From positions 1 to 64,000 of the forward strand of contig JAJAGP010000438.1 of the NCBI GenBank assembly GCA_025084515.1: DNA of 64,000 bases, read 5' to 3'. The translations under genes and the position numbers were made by a program. This document shows positions 47,246 to 58,300 of this stretch, one piece after another. The DNA is from Ancistrus triradiatus. Taxonomy: Eukaryota; Chordata; Actinopteri; Siluriformes; Loricariidae. Within the stretch, counting starts at the first letter, position 1. Every line of letters starts with the position of its first letter. The notes under the pieces are model-generated. The model was not told where the DNA came from. It ran no database searches and worked only from the letters and a program-made list of their open reading frames with translations.

Positions 47246-48060
47246 TTAGTTGCACCACCTTTGGCCCCACCTTTGGCTTTTATAACGGCTTTCAGTCTCT
47301 GAGGCATGGACTTGATGAGTGACAAACAGTATTCTGCTCAATTTGGTGCCAACTCTCTTTGATAGCAGTTGCCAGATCAGCTTTGCAGGTCGGAGTCTTC
47401 TTGTGGACCATTTTTTTCCACCACAGGTTTTCAATTGGGTTGAGATCTGGACTATTTGCAGGCCATAACATCAACTGAATGTGTTCTTTCTCCAGGAATG
47501 CCTTCACCCAGTTTTTCCTCACTGGAATGGCACCAAAACAAAAGTTCCAGCATCATCACCTTGTCCAATGCAGATTCCCTTGACTCATCACTGAAGAATA
47601 ACTTTCATCCAGTCATCCACAGTCCATGATTGCCTCTCCTTAGCCCATTGCAGTCTTGTTCTTTTTAATGTTTAGGTGTCAATGATGGTTTTCTTTTAGC
47701 TTTCCTGTATTGAAATCCCATTCCTGTAGGCGATTTCTAACGGTTCGGTCACATACATTTGGCTCCAGCTTCCTCCCATTTATGCTTTCATCTGTGTAGT
47801 TGTATTTTTTCAGTTTTCAAGGACAAATGGCCTTAAGTTGTTTATCTTGACGCTTTGATGTCTTTCTTGGTATACCAGTACGCTTGGCTTTAACACAACC
47901 ATTCCATGCTGTTTTGGTATTTGGTCCATATCTTGGATACAGCTGACTGTGGAACAGCCCACATCTTTAGCAACCATGGCATGAAGAGTTACCTTCTTCA
48001 AGAAGTTTTGACCATCCTCTCTTTTTGTTTTCAAGAGACATTTCTCTTGTTGGAGCCATG
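47246..48060 (-). pseudogene. Broken Tc1-like transposase
   Basis: The C-terminal part reads LWPANSPDLNPIENLWWKKM (about 47400-47460) with the catalytic Glu in NPIENLW. The N-terminal part near 47810-48060 is frameshifted, and the first Asp segment is not recognisable. Confidence 0.8.
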
Positions 48061-48489
48061 GTTCTTTTCTTGCCACTACCACTTCGTCCAGCAGCCCTCC
48101 AAGGTGTCATGACTGCAGGTGTTTTTTAACTGCAGACTAACGAGCAAATCTACTTCTGAGGCAGGTGTCCATTTTAGGGCAAAGGAAATTGACTGGGTGT
48201 GTCCTTATTTTCTACATCCAATTTGAGTGATTCCATACTTTTTACCTCAGAACTGGGTGATTCCCTATTTTTTTTCCCTGTGCTTGGTCAATAAAAGTAA
48301 CATTCATGACTTCCACAATGTTTTCCTCTTCATTTCTTTTGAGTGTTCCTGGAAGCCAAACAAGTGCACTTTGGAATGACCTTATTATTGTATCATTGTT
48401 TTGATCTGAGTTTGTTTTACAGAATGAAATGTCTGAATGAGTGCTCATCCAAGACTGGTGATTCCATACTTTTTTGCCAGGGGGTTGTA

Positions 48490-48600
48490 ATAATAATCTT
48501 TGTCTCATTTGTTTAATTGGATTCTCTTGTTAGATCTTTTATGACTTGGTGTGACATGTTGTTTCTAGGTGATATTTATGCAGACACACTATTTTAATGG
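48490..48600 (+). mobile_element. Old Tc1-like relic, right part
   Basis: tttgtctcatttgtttaatt, ggattctcttgttagatc and tatttatgcag match the 3' region of the 5158-6718 family (compare 6365-6450). Confidence 0.6.
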
Positions 48601-49729
48601 GTTCATAACCTCAGGACCACTGCTGATTTTTTAGGACATGTTAAAGACAAACTTGCACAAAAAAAAAAACACAACACTGACAGCTATAAAGTAAAAGATG
48701 GCTCTACAGAGTACAGAACCGTTGGCTTTTTATCTAGTTACCAGCACTAGCTAGTTTCAGGCAAAATGTGTAAATTAAGCTTGTAAAAGCTTTTTTTTAA
48801 AGGAGATTGATTTAAGGCTGCAAGGACTTAAGCTGCAAGTGACTATTAACAAAGGGGTAGAATCATTTCAAATAGTTCCATCATTCCACGACACCAACCA
48901 AAATCTTCAAATAAAATTTGCAAAATAAAATAACTCAAAATAATTAAAAACAAAAAGATGATACCATGTGCACTACTCCTAACACTGATTATTATTTTGC
49001 AAGTATTTAAACATTTTTCTTTTTCCCCCCCAAAAAGATGTGATACTGCTATCTGGTAATAAATGTTGTAGTTAAAAGCAATAAAACTTCTTTTTTTTAT
49101 TTATAAAACTGAGAGAGTGCAAACAGAGACGGTGCAATATAGCTAAATAAGTGTTAATTTAAGTTCAGCAATTTTGTGTCTTGTTTTTTTGTTATTAGTT
49201 TGATCAGTTGCAAAATACAAAAAAGTTGTTATAATCAGCATTATATATCAACCATCGTTCACCCTGCTCTCTAAATATCACATCGGCCATTAAGAAAACC
49301 AATAGTCGGTCGACCACTAATTGAAAGCGCCCTCTTTATTAAGGTTGCAAACAGATTCTCAACAGTTAAGATTAGAAAAGCTGTAATTATTTCCTAATCA
49401 ATATCTGTGCCACTTGGTATGAAATCTCTGTAGCTTTCCATAAAGTTTTCTATATAAACCTCTCATGTGCGAGCAGAGCTCTACTTTATCGCTGTTTTTT
49501 CAGGTAAATTATGGAAAGTTTTTGCTTCAGAGTGATTTAGCAGTTGTGTGTACTGAATCAAAATTTGAGATGCATGGTGATGGTCCAGAGAGTTTTTGAA
49601 GATTTGGTGAGAAATAAAAACAGTGGATGCATCTCAACTACCAAATTAAGATAGAGGCAGATGTCATGCCATTGATTTGAGTTGCCTATTCAGCTTTCAA
49701 TTACTGCTTTGGTATACAGGAAAATACTG
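48601..49729. other. Unassigned intronic sequence
   Basis: AT-rich with A/T homopolymers; no family recognised. Confidence 0.4.
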
Positions 49730-49930
49730 CAGAAAGACTTCCCACAGCTGAAATGTTGTTTTTCTAAAAAGGAAAGATCACGTGCCTTTTTCAACAAGAC
49801 AATTCTCCTGCTCAACTGTGAAGACCACCAAGAAGAGCCCTGAAGCAAGTCCATTCAGGCTCATGTTTAGGTCTGGTCAGAATCCAGATTTGAACCCTAA
49901 AGAGAAGATTTTGTCTGCCTGAAGCCATTA
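49730..49930 (+). pseudogene. Very decayed Tc1/mariner transposase scrap
   Basis: ttcaacaagacaattctcct (compare QDNA) and, at about 49873-49905, SGQNPDLNPKE, equivalent to WPSQSPDLNPIE before the catalytic Glu. No ends identified. Confidence 0.5.
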
Positions 49931-50424
49931 CCATTGAGTGGAAACAATACTGATTCCTTCTTTCTGTAAATAAAACTGTCTGAAAGTTTACCCACAAGAC
50001 TTTTAAACATTTAAGAACTATCAAGGGAAAGCCTATCCCACACCAAGTTTACTTTGATCTGTTTGTGTAATTCATGATGATTTCCTGACCACTTATTTCT
50101 GACCATTAAAAGCTTAACATTTGCAATTTTGGGTTTGGCCCATTTTTTTGCCCAAGAGTTCAAATCTCTTTAGAGCCTGCCCCAACTGACCCAGTGAGTC
50201 ACTGCTGTTATCACTTGTGGGTGGCCGGACAGACTACCGTATAATTATTGCACAGGATTGTATTAAACTTAGGTTAAATTTTAATGTAACATCCCAGAAA
50301 ACCATGTTAAGACAGTGTTTATAAGCTTTCCTTGTGTTTTATGCAGCAAATAGTGAAGAATAAACGGAATCCTGAGTGATGATGTCATACACTCACACTA
50401 TAAGTCAGATTTCACTTCTCACTC

Positions 50425-50452
50425 TCCAAAAACAGCTTTACTAACATCTAAA
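50425..50452 (-). mobile_element. Left flank of an interrupted LINE-like repeat
   Basis: caaaaacagctttactaaca matches 9597-9616; the other flank resumes at 51204. Confidence 0.5.
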
Positions 50453-51203
50453 TCGAGTTGGCGGTCTGGCTGAAACTGGGCTTCGATCCTCGTGATCTTG
50501 ACTCGTGCATCCTTGCCTTAGAAATAAAGGCAGAGCTGGGGGTTCATAGTCCAAAGAGTCTTATGGTGATCAGAGACGTTGGGTTGCTGTCTTCTATCCA
50601 TCCGCTCGTGGGGGTTGCCAATGTCTCATGTGATCCCCTCTTGGCTTGTGTTTCCTACCAGTTCTCCTCTTTCTAGCTAGCTGCTATAGCTAATTCTGCC
50701 GGGGTCTCATGCTACACTTAGCATCAGTGATTGTTAATAGACAGTGTGCTCTTAATCAATAACTAATTACATTTTCCCTGGTTTCTCTCCGAGCTGTGTT
50801 CCGGCAGTTCCAGCCCCACACATGATGTTTCATCTGCTGTAGCTCCACTCAAGCCTGCTTCCGTCATCCACTCCAGCCCCACCATACCCGGGCCACTTAA
50901 TGTCGATGTCCATACTTCACATTTTTATTCGAACTTTGACTCCATGACTTTAGTCCTCGTTCTTAGATTTATCATTATCTACACCGCCCAAGGAGGTTGG
51001 GTCCCTTTTGAGTCTTGGTCCTCCTAAGGTTTCTTCCTATAACACTTAGGGAGTTTTTTTCCTTGCCACTGTCGCCCTAGGCTTGCTCAATTTGGGATTG
51101 GACGTAAGTTATTAGGAGATAATCTAAACTTGTAAAGTTGCTTTGAGACAATGCTCCATTGTAAAAAGCGCTATATAAATAAATCTGACTTGACTTGACT
51201 TAA
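50453..51203 (+). mobile_element. LINE-like repeat with (TTGAC)n tail, longest copy
   Basis: Plus-strand equivalent of 8846-9530: ccagccccacacatgatg, ccttttgagtcttggtcctc, ccttgccactgtcgcccta and the tail aaatctgacttgacttgact. No reverse-transcriptase coding. It sits inside a related repeat whose halves are at 50425 and 51204. Confidence 0.65.
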
Positions 51204-51300
51204 ATCCACAGCCCAACCAGGCTTAGGGTGACAGTGGCAAGAAAAAACTCAAATATAAGACTTAAAAAGGAAACCAAGCTCCATGGCAAGCCTAGATGTT
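51204..51300 (-). mobile_element. Right flank of the interrupted LINE-like repeat
   Basis: gggtgacagtggcaagaaaa corresponds to 9640-9665. Confidence 0.45.
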
Positions 51301-51554
51301 AACATGTAAGAATTAAAGTTCCCTAATTAATAGGTTTATAGTAATAGTTTAATAACAAATAACAATAATATCATCACCTTCCTAAAATAATGGCCAAGTC
51401 CAGTTTTTTCAGGAAACACAAAAAACTGAACAAAATATAGAAAATATGATTTTGTTAATTCTTTTACTGAAAAGGGTATAACAATAAAACACTCTTGCTC
51501 CGAAAGAATCCATAACTTTCGATTTGTTTTTTCTTTACTTTTACCTTCTTCAAT

Positions 51555-52025
51555 ACTTGTATTCTTAGTGCAAATAAGTCTCCATGGAGCCATTACTCAC
51601 TAATTTACATGAGATTTTTCAACTTTATTATAAAATAAGCTTTGTGTTAATGAATTTTTGGCCAACTGTAGATTAAGTTAAGTATTTTAAACATTAACTT
51701 ACTTATCACTACTTATCATAGGCTCTGCTATATAATAATATAGACCGCTTTATGAAACACTCGTCACTCCTCATTCATGGATGCATTTAACTTTATGATG
51801 GATTTGTCGGGAACATATCCCCCACGAAAATCAAGGAGCACCTGTACAATACGCTCCTATTAACGCATATAATGTCTTTACATAGTGTGGATTTTCTGGG
51901 GATCTGGAATGAATTAATGCAATTTACATCATTCCTTATGGGGAAAAATGTGCTCGGTACTCATGGTTTTCGGTTTCTCAACCAGCCTTCTGGAACAAAT
52001 TAACAGCAAGGTAACCACTGGTGTA
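51555..52025 (+). mobile_element. Mariner-like relic fragment
   Basis: Matches 13615-14410 in order without the SINE: ttagtgcaaataagtctcca, aagctttgtgttaatgaatt, ggattttctggggatctgga, ccagccttctggaac. Confidence 0.7.
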
Positions 52026-53075
52026 TTAGGAAAATACTGAACATAAATCGATAGAATATGAGGCAATTGTATATACATAATGAATAAATAATAGATAATA
52101 TGTACTATGTATCAATTTGTTACTACGAACACAATAATTTGGATTGAGGAATTTGAGAAATTAATTCAACTGTCTCTCTTCACTGTTGCTTAAGAAACCA
52201 CAGAAAAAGTCCAGCAGTTCAAAACCACATTTGGGGGAGTATGTTCAGGCACATATTTAAAGAGAACAAATAGGGTACTGGTCCAGACAGCTGTGTTTTT
52301 GCATTTATTTCCCAACCTCTTTGTGCCTGCGAGTTCTAACGTCATTCTCGTCTTTCTTAATCCTTGGCCACAAAGTTACAGATGTGTTGGGCACAAATAC
52401 CAATTATGCGCTCAAGAGAGTGTGTGTGGGGGTATGAAAGAGTTGGGATTACAGTGATGTTTGCTCAGCGGGTGAATGACTGATTTTAATCATCCCACAC
52501 AACATTCAGTCTAAACCTGCAGCAACCCCTCTGAGCACTCTCATCTCTCCCCATCAGCACTGATAAGCTGGAGTTTATGCACACATTAAATCGTCAGAGA
52601 AAGATAACACAGGTTTACACAGTGGCGTTCAGTGAAAACCAAAATCGATTCACACAGACACAAACATGGAGCTGAACATTTACCAGTACAGACCAGTCGA
52701 ACAGCGGGTCAGTTCTTCATCCTGCTGCTTATTAAATCCCCACAGGGATGGTGATTGTTCTTTCTGATACATCTAGATTGTGACACACCAGGAGACAGAC
52801 AAAACACGTCACGGCTGAGAATGTATCTGTGTAGGAACAACAGAACATAAGTGGAACTGTCACAGGACCACAAGCCAGGCAGGGCTGCTAAAGCTGCCCC
52901 AATTGCTGTAAGGAGCACCAACGGCTCAGCTGTAGTGTGGGAGGCCACACAAGCTCCCAAAACGGGGTCAACAAGTTCTGAAGCACATGGTGGGAAAAAA
53001 AAAAAATCTGTCCTCGGTAGTAGCACTGAACTCCGAATATAATGCCTCTAATAACAAAGTCAGGACGAGTACCAC
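52026..53075. other. Single-copy intronic DNA, candidate conserved element
   Basis: 52320-52600 is non-repetitive and complex (for example gactgattttaatcatccc); no exon signals. Conservation untested. Confidence 0.3.
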
Positions 53076-53641
53076 TGAGTGTGTTTACACGTACTCAGTA
53101 ATCAGATAACTGCAGAAAACCAGATTTTGTTGTTAATCAACAAGTACACATGCAGTTTGGCAATCAGATAATGGGAAAACTCCAGGTTTACATGACTCGG
53201 GCAATAATCGGAAGGATGCGACAAATTTTAACCAAATTTCATAATTAAATAATGAAATTCTTAATTTCTTCAAGGATATCCCATGTTCCAGAGTCACACC
53301 CAAAAGTGTTTGGTAGCCATTTTATGGATGATGTATTTCATTCAGGCTTGCCAGAATCCACGACAGAAACAAGCAACCGGAGAAATACCTGGTAAACATG
53401 TTTGATTCTCTTAACCATTTCCGAGCTTCGTTCGCGTGCATGCGCAGACAGAGAAAGAACCGGTTGAAATCAGAGTAAGGCTATACATGCACTGAGAAAT
53501 CTGATTAATGAGTTAATTCCAGCTGTCTTTATCAAAATTCTTAATCTAAATTCTAGACCTTAAACCAGTCTGAGAAATCAGAGTGTGCTGTATACATGAC
53601 CACTTGAATAATCAGATAACTTCAGAAATCTGGCTATGATC
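53076..53641 (+). mobile_element. TIR DNA element, right end truncated
   Basis: Starts tgagtgtgtttacacgtact and keeps the family interior to cagaaatctggctatgatca; the terminal inverted end is missing. Confidence 0.7.
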
Positions 53642-54225
53642 AAAATTCATATATACACAATGGGCTTGGGAAAGCTCTTCAAATGTCAAAAGTTCACACA
53701 CTTTTGTACAAATAGTAGACTTCTTCCTGAGCATATGATTAAGTGTAGGCATAACAAAGATTACTACGCAAAAACTGAAAATAGCCCACAGAGACCATCA
53801 TACAACACTGTGTGTGTGCACTAGGAATGCTCTTATAACTGAATCTGCTTGATTTAATTGAATTTAATAGTTCAGAAAATCAAATCAAAGAAAAGCTGCA
53901 AGTCCAGACTGGAGGGGACAGGCGAAAAACAATAAGAGAGATTGAACTGAATTTATTTAGTCAGCCTGCTTCAGTCTGACCCAGCACACACACATAGCCA
54001 CGTACACACACAATCCACTTAATATGACTACCATATAAACCCTCATTCTCAAAGGTTACCCTTGAGTAAATGCTAATCTCGCTCCAGCTTGAATATCAAA
54101 TCTACACACACGTTTGCACACTTAAGGAAAGCCAGTGGAGTGAGACACTGGGCTGAAAGAGCGTGCCCCTATATTTATACCCAGACACCAGTCAGCACTA
54201 CACAAATAATGACAAATGCTTCCAG
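53642..54225. other. Unassigned intronic sequence
   Basis: No family recognised. Confidence 0.35.

Positions 54226-54285
<60 letters not shown>
54226..54285. repeat. (GT)n microsatellite, longest in the window
   Basis: About 29 units. Confidence 0.95.
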
Positions 54286-54287
<2 letters not shown>

Positions 54288-54704
54288 GTGTTGACGAAAA
54301 TCTGTGAAAAACAAGGCATACTATAATGGGAACCCCTCAAACACACGCCTACTGATACAAACAGCAGCGTTTGGCAAAATTACAGGCAGTGGGAATGCTG
54401 GATTCAGAAGCTCGACTGGAAAAAAAACCCCTAACAAAACAATTAAGAGCCATAAAAACTATATGTTTACATCCAGTCAGATCATAGAGTGAAAACACAT
54501 CCAAGTTTAGATAAAAAAAGTCGTACCCAGTCACAGTACAGAGATAAATATAGAAAACACATGTGAAAGGGAAGTAAAGTTAAAACAGAACACTTTCTCT
54601 TTCACTGTGGGAACGCTGCAAATCTTCCCTGGTCATAAAAAAAACAGCACAATAAAATTATTATAATAGTTGTGTAATAATAAAGGTACAGCAACAAAAT
54701 TTAC
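54286..54704. other. Unassigned intronic sequence
   Basis: No family recognised. Confidence 0.35.
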
Positions 54705-54706
54705 TA

Positions 54707-56261
54707 CAGTGGGGCAAAAAAGTATTTAGTCAGCCACTGATTGTGCAAGTTCTCCTACTTAGAAAGATGAGAGAGGTCTGTAATTTTCATCATAGGTACA
54801 CTTCAACTATGAGAGATAAAATAAGGAAAGAAATCCAGAAAATCACAGTAGTATTTTTAAAAGAATTTAATTGTAAATCATGGTGGAAAATAAGCATGTG
54901 GTCACCCACAAACAAGCAAGATTTCTGGCTCTCACAGACCTGTAACTTCTTCTTTAAGAAGCTCTTCTGTCCTCCACTCGTTACCTGTATTAATGGCACT
55001 TGTTTGACCTCGTTATCTGTATAAAAGACACCTGTCCACAGCCTCAAACAGTCACACTCCAAACCTCAACCATGGCCAAGACCAAAGAGCTGTCGAAGGA
55101 CACCAGAAGAAAATTGTAGACCTGCACCAGGCTGGGAAGAGTGAATCTACAATAAGCAAGCAGGTTGGTGTGAATAAATCAACTGTGGGGAGCAAAATGT
55201 AAGACATACAAGACCATTGATACTCTCCCCTCTGATCTGGGGCTCCACGCAAGATCTCATCCCGTGGGGTCAAAATGATCATGAGAACGGTGAGCAAAAA
55301 TCCCAGAACTACACGGAAAGACCTGATGAATGACCGGCAGAGAGCTGGGACCAAAGTAACAAATGGCTACTATCAGTAACACACCCTACGCCGAGAGGGA
55401 CTCAGATCCTGCAGTGCCAGGTGTGCCCCCCCTGCTTAGGCCAGTACATGTCCATGCCCGTCTGAAGTTTGCCAGAGAGCATATGGATGATCCAGAAGAG
55501 GATTGGGAGAATATCATGTGGTCAGATGAAACCAAAATAGAACTTTTTGGTAAAAACCCAACTGGAGTGCTGATGCTCCCAAGAACACCATACCTACTGT
55601 GAAGCATGGGGGTGGAAACATCATGTTTTGGGGCTGTTTTTTCTGCAAAGGGGACAGGACAACTGATCCGTGTTAAGGGAAGAATGAACGAGGCCATGTA
55701 TCGTGAGATTTTAAGCCGAAACCTCCTTCCATCAGTGAAAGCATTGAAGATGGAACGTGGCTGGGTCTTCCAGCATGACAATGATCCCAAACCCACCGCT
55801 CAGGCAATGAAGGAGTGGCTCCGTAAAAAGCATTTCAAGGTCCTGGAGTGGCCTAGCCAGTCTCCAGACCTCAACCCCATAGACAATTTGTGGAGGGAGT
55901 TGAAAGTCTGTGTTGCCCCAAAACATCTCTGCTCTAGAGGAGATCTGCATGGAGGAATGGGCCAAAATACCAGCTACAGTGTGTGCCAACCTGGTGGACA
56001 GGAAATGTTTGACCTCTGTCAAAAGGTTATGTTTCAAAGTATTGAGTTGAACCCAATTTATTGACCAAATACTTATTTTCCACCATGATTTACAATTAAA
56101 TTCTTTAAAAATCCTACAATGTGATTTCCTGGATTCTTTTTTCTCATTTTATCTCTCATAGTTGAAGTGTACCTATGATGAAAATTACAGACCTCCCTCA
56201 TCTTTCTAAGTAGGAGAACTTGCACAATCAGTGGCTGACTAAATACTTTTTTGCCCCACTG
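54707..56261 (+). mobile_element. Tc1-like transposon (cagtggggcaaaaaagtatt family), copy 3
   Basis: Ends CAGTGGGGCAAAAAAGTATT and ...acttttttgccccactg; TA at 54705-54706 and 56262-56263. At 1555 bp it is close to the full family length. Confidence 0.92.
55072..56010 (+). pseudogene. Broken Tc1-like transposase, best preserved of the three
   Basis: Start MAKTKELSKDTRR at 55072, then a single-base frame slip leads to a stop. The second DNA-binding helix is near 55300. FAREHMDDPEEDWENIMW and SDETKIELFGKNPTG (first Asp intact) lie in one frame, ending early. The C-terminal part (55606 onward) has VFQHDNDPKPTAQAMKEW (second Asp) and SQSPDLNPIDNLWRELK, where the catalytic Glu position reads Asp. 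At least three frame breaks. Confidence 0.88.
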
Positions 56262-56263
56262 TA

Positions 56264-56683
56264 TATTGTTCTGGACAAAAACAAAAATTGCTATATTATT
56301 CTTTTGTTTTTCTGGTTTTACTGGTTGTAGGTACTGTATGTGTTTGAATAATGGTAACTTTTTTATCATATAAATTACTGATATTTACTAAAATATTTAT
56401 TTTCAACAATGACAAGCTTTCAAGATGACAATTATGAAGTCATGTTTTCAGGTCGATTAATAATACAAACAATAATACAACGATAAGTCAATTTTTAACA
56501 AAACAATACTAATGTTTTAATTCACAAGAGTTCAATCAAGAAATCAATATTTCAACCACAGCTTTCATGTGTCTTTATCAGTAAGTAGATTTATCAATAA
56601 GTAGAATGAGGTGTATCTGAGTTGGAATTAATCAGATACTGGAATGGATATGTTGATTTTAAGAAAATCCCCCCCGGTCTGCA
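56264..56683. other. Unassigned intronic sequence
   Basis: No family recognised. Confidence 0.35.
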
Positions 56684-56689
56684 CTCACA

Positions 56690-56800
56690 CTTCACTTAAC
56701 TGATCTTGTCCTGAGCATGCCTTGTGCCCTGTGTTGCCGGCTTGGCACCGGCTCTCCTGCGACCCTGGCTAGTATAAAACAATGAATGAATGAATACTTA
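56690..56800 (+). mobile_element. SINE 3' tail with (AATG)n
   Basis: ctcctgcgaccctggctagt followed by aatgaatgaatgaat, the usual end of HE1-like fish SINEs. Confidence 0.55.
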
Positions 56801-56869
56801 ATGGCGGCTGTATTAAATTGTGTATGGTAGTATTAATGAATGGTGGCTTACAAATCAATAATCTTTCTT

Positions 56870-57168
56870 TCTTTGTTAGCATTTATCAAGCATTGATACA
56901 GGGTCTGCTTTTCCTTTTGATGCAACCAGAATAACTTCCAAGTGGTGTTTTGCAGCACCTGATGCTGGACCAACCCACACAAGGCCAATCAATTAACCTA
57001 ACGCATATCTTCGGAAAGTGGGAGGAACCGGAGTATCCAGAGAAAACCCATGCAGACACAGGGAGGACATGCAAAACATCACACAGACAAAGTCTAAGGT
57101 CAGGATCGAACTGGGGATCTCTGGAGCTGTGTGGCCGCTGAGCTAACCATTATGCGACACTATGCCGC
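56870..57168 (-). mobile_element. tRNA-derived SINE, HE1-like
   Basis: Reversed: head gcatagtgtcgcataatggt with box A, box B agttcgatcctg, core tgcatgggttttctctgg and ctcccactttcc. Tail toward 56870. Confidence 0.7.
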
Positions 57169-57898
57169 TCTGCAAATGATTCAATAAAAATATCAACAAA
57201 AAGACGAGACCAGGCTGAACACAATGACTTTAGCATCAGCCTCTTCAGTGGCCTGGCTATGAGAAAGATGTACCCTAAGTGATTGTGAGAGTTCAACTCC
57301 ACTGACTGATGTAGTAATAATGCCATTCGTGTAAAAGTCCATGTTTCTGTTATTGCTCCATCTCCCCGTTCAAAACTTTCACATCACTAGGGCACCAACA
57401 CAGTGCTGTTCCCAGAGGTGCTAGCAGTGAATGATGTTGTTCTCAATACTTCATGGGTAAAAGAACACAGTGAGTGCACTGCTCATTGTGACATCCAGAG
57501 AAATGAAATGTAACGGAGCCAGATTAAACAATCCTGACGCAACGGTTCTTGACCCACGGGGCCATATCTGTATTTAATTAAGGCCAAAGTTAATACTTTC
57601 CTTACTACAAACATGGTTTTGCAACTGCTAGGTCTTTAGATAAACTAAAACCAAATGCCTTGACTGGGGACATTCAATCAGTGCAGTCAAATCCCATTAT
57701 CTGAACTCAGGCTATACATATTCCAGCTGTAATGTATGGGATATTTTAATCCCTCGACTACTATCCCACTATAACAAATTGGGTTACAAGTTTATTTTGT
57801 ATTGTAGCTTTTAGAGCAAGGAAAAACATGATGTGAGACGGTAGTGAACACTTTCCAAACATGTAAATCCATGTAATGGAGATGCTCTCACATATTTC
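57169..57898. other. Unassigned intronic sequence
   Basis: No family recognised. Confidence 0.4.
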
Positions 57899-58022
57899 TC
57901 ACAGATTTCTGAGGACCTCAGAAAATGAGTAGGTGATGCTCATCAGGCTGGAAACGGTTACAAATCCATCTCTAAAGAGTTTGGACCCCACCAATCCACA
58001 GTCAGACAGATTGTAGATAAAT
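57899..58022 (+). mobile_element. Tc1-like fragment (family of 5158-6718)
   Basis: gatttctgaggacctcagaa, gttacaaatccatctctaaa, ccaccaatccacagtcagac parallel 5478-5590. Confidence 0.7.
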
Positions 58023-58029
58023 ATAAAAT

Positions 58030-58300
58030 AAAAAAAATATAATAATATAATATATAAAAATAAGAAAGAAAAATAAGTGCATCTCTGATGCAAACACTAC
58101 ATACAAACTCATTCACGCTCTTTCTTTACAAACTTTGCATTGCAATGCTAAAATGTTATCATGTCTACATGCTCCTGGCTAAAGCTGGCTCTCTTTTTAG
58201 AGACTATATTTCCTGCCGCAGAAAATAAACACTCAGGCAGTGCTGAAGTACCAGGAATGCATAAATAGGAGTTGGCTAGCCTGGCCAATATCGCCAGGCC
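58030..58300 (-). pseudogene. hAT transposase C-terminal remnant, second copy
   Basis: Minus strand reads GTSALPECLFSAAGNIVSKK and RASFSQEHVDM, the hAT dimerisation region that extends the remnant at 27643-27740 upstream. Stops are present and no ends were found. Confidence 0.75.

Larger units (their letters stand above)
46816..48487 (-). mobile_element. Tc1-like transposon with ~250-bp inverted repeats
   Basis: Left end CAACCCCTGGCAAAAAGTAT, right end inverse; TA at 46814-46815 and 48488-48489. The arms stay alignable for about 250 bp and each contains an internal repeat of tatggaatcac, the IR/DR arrangement. The left arm carries a LINE-like insert at 46972-47096. Confidence 0.88.

Noticed and set aside
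54089..54346. Open frames over the long GT microsatellite
   Set aside because: Val-Cys or Thr-His repeats are artefacts of dinucleotide repeats.
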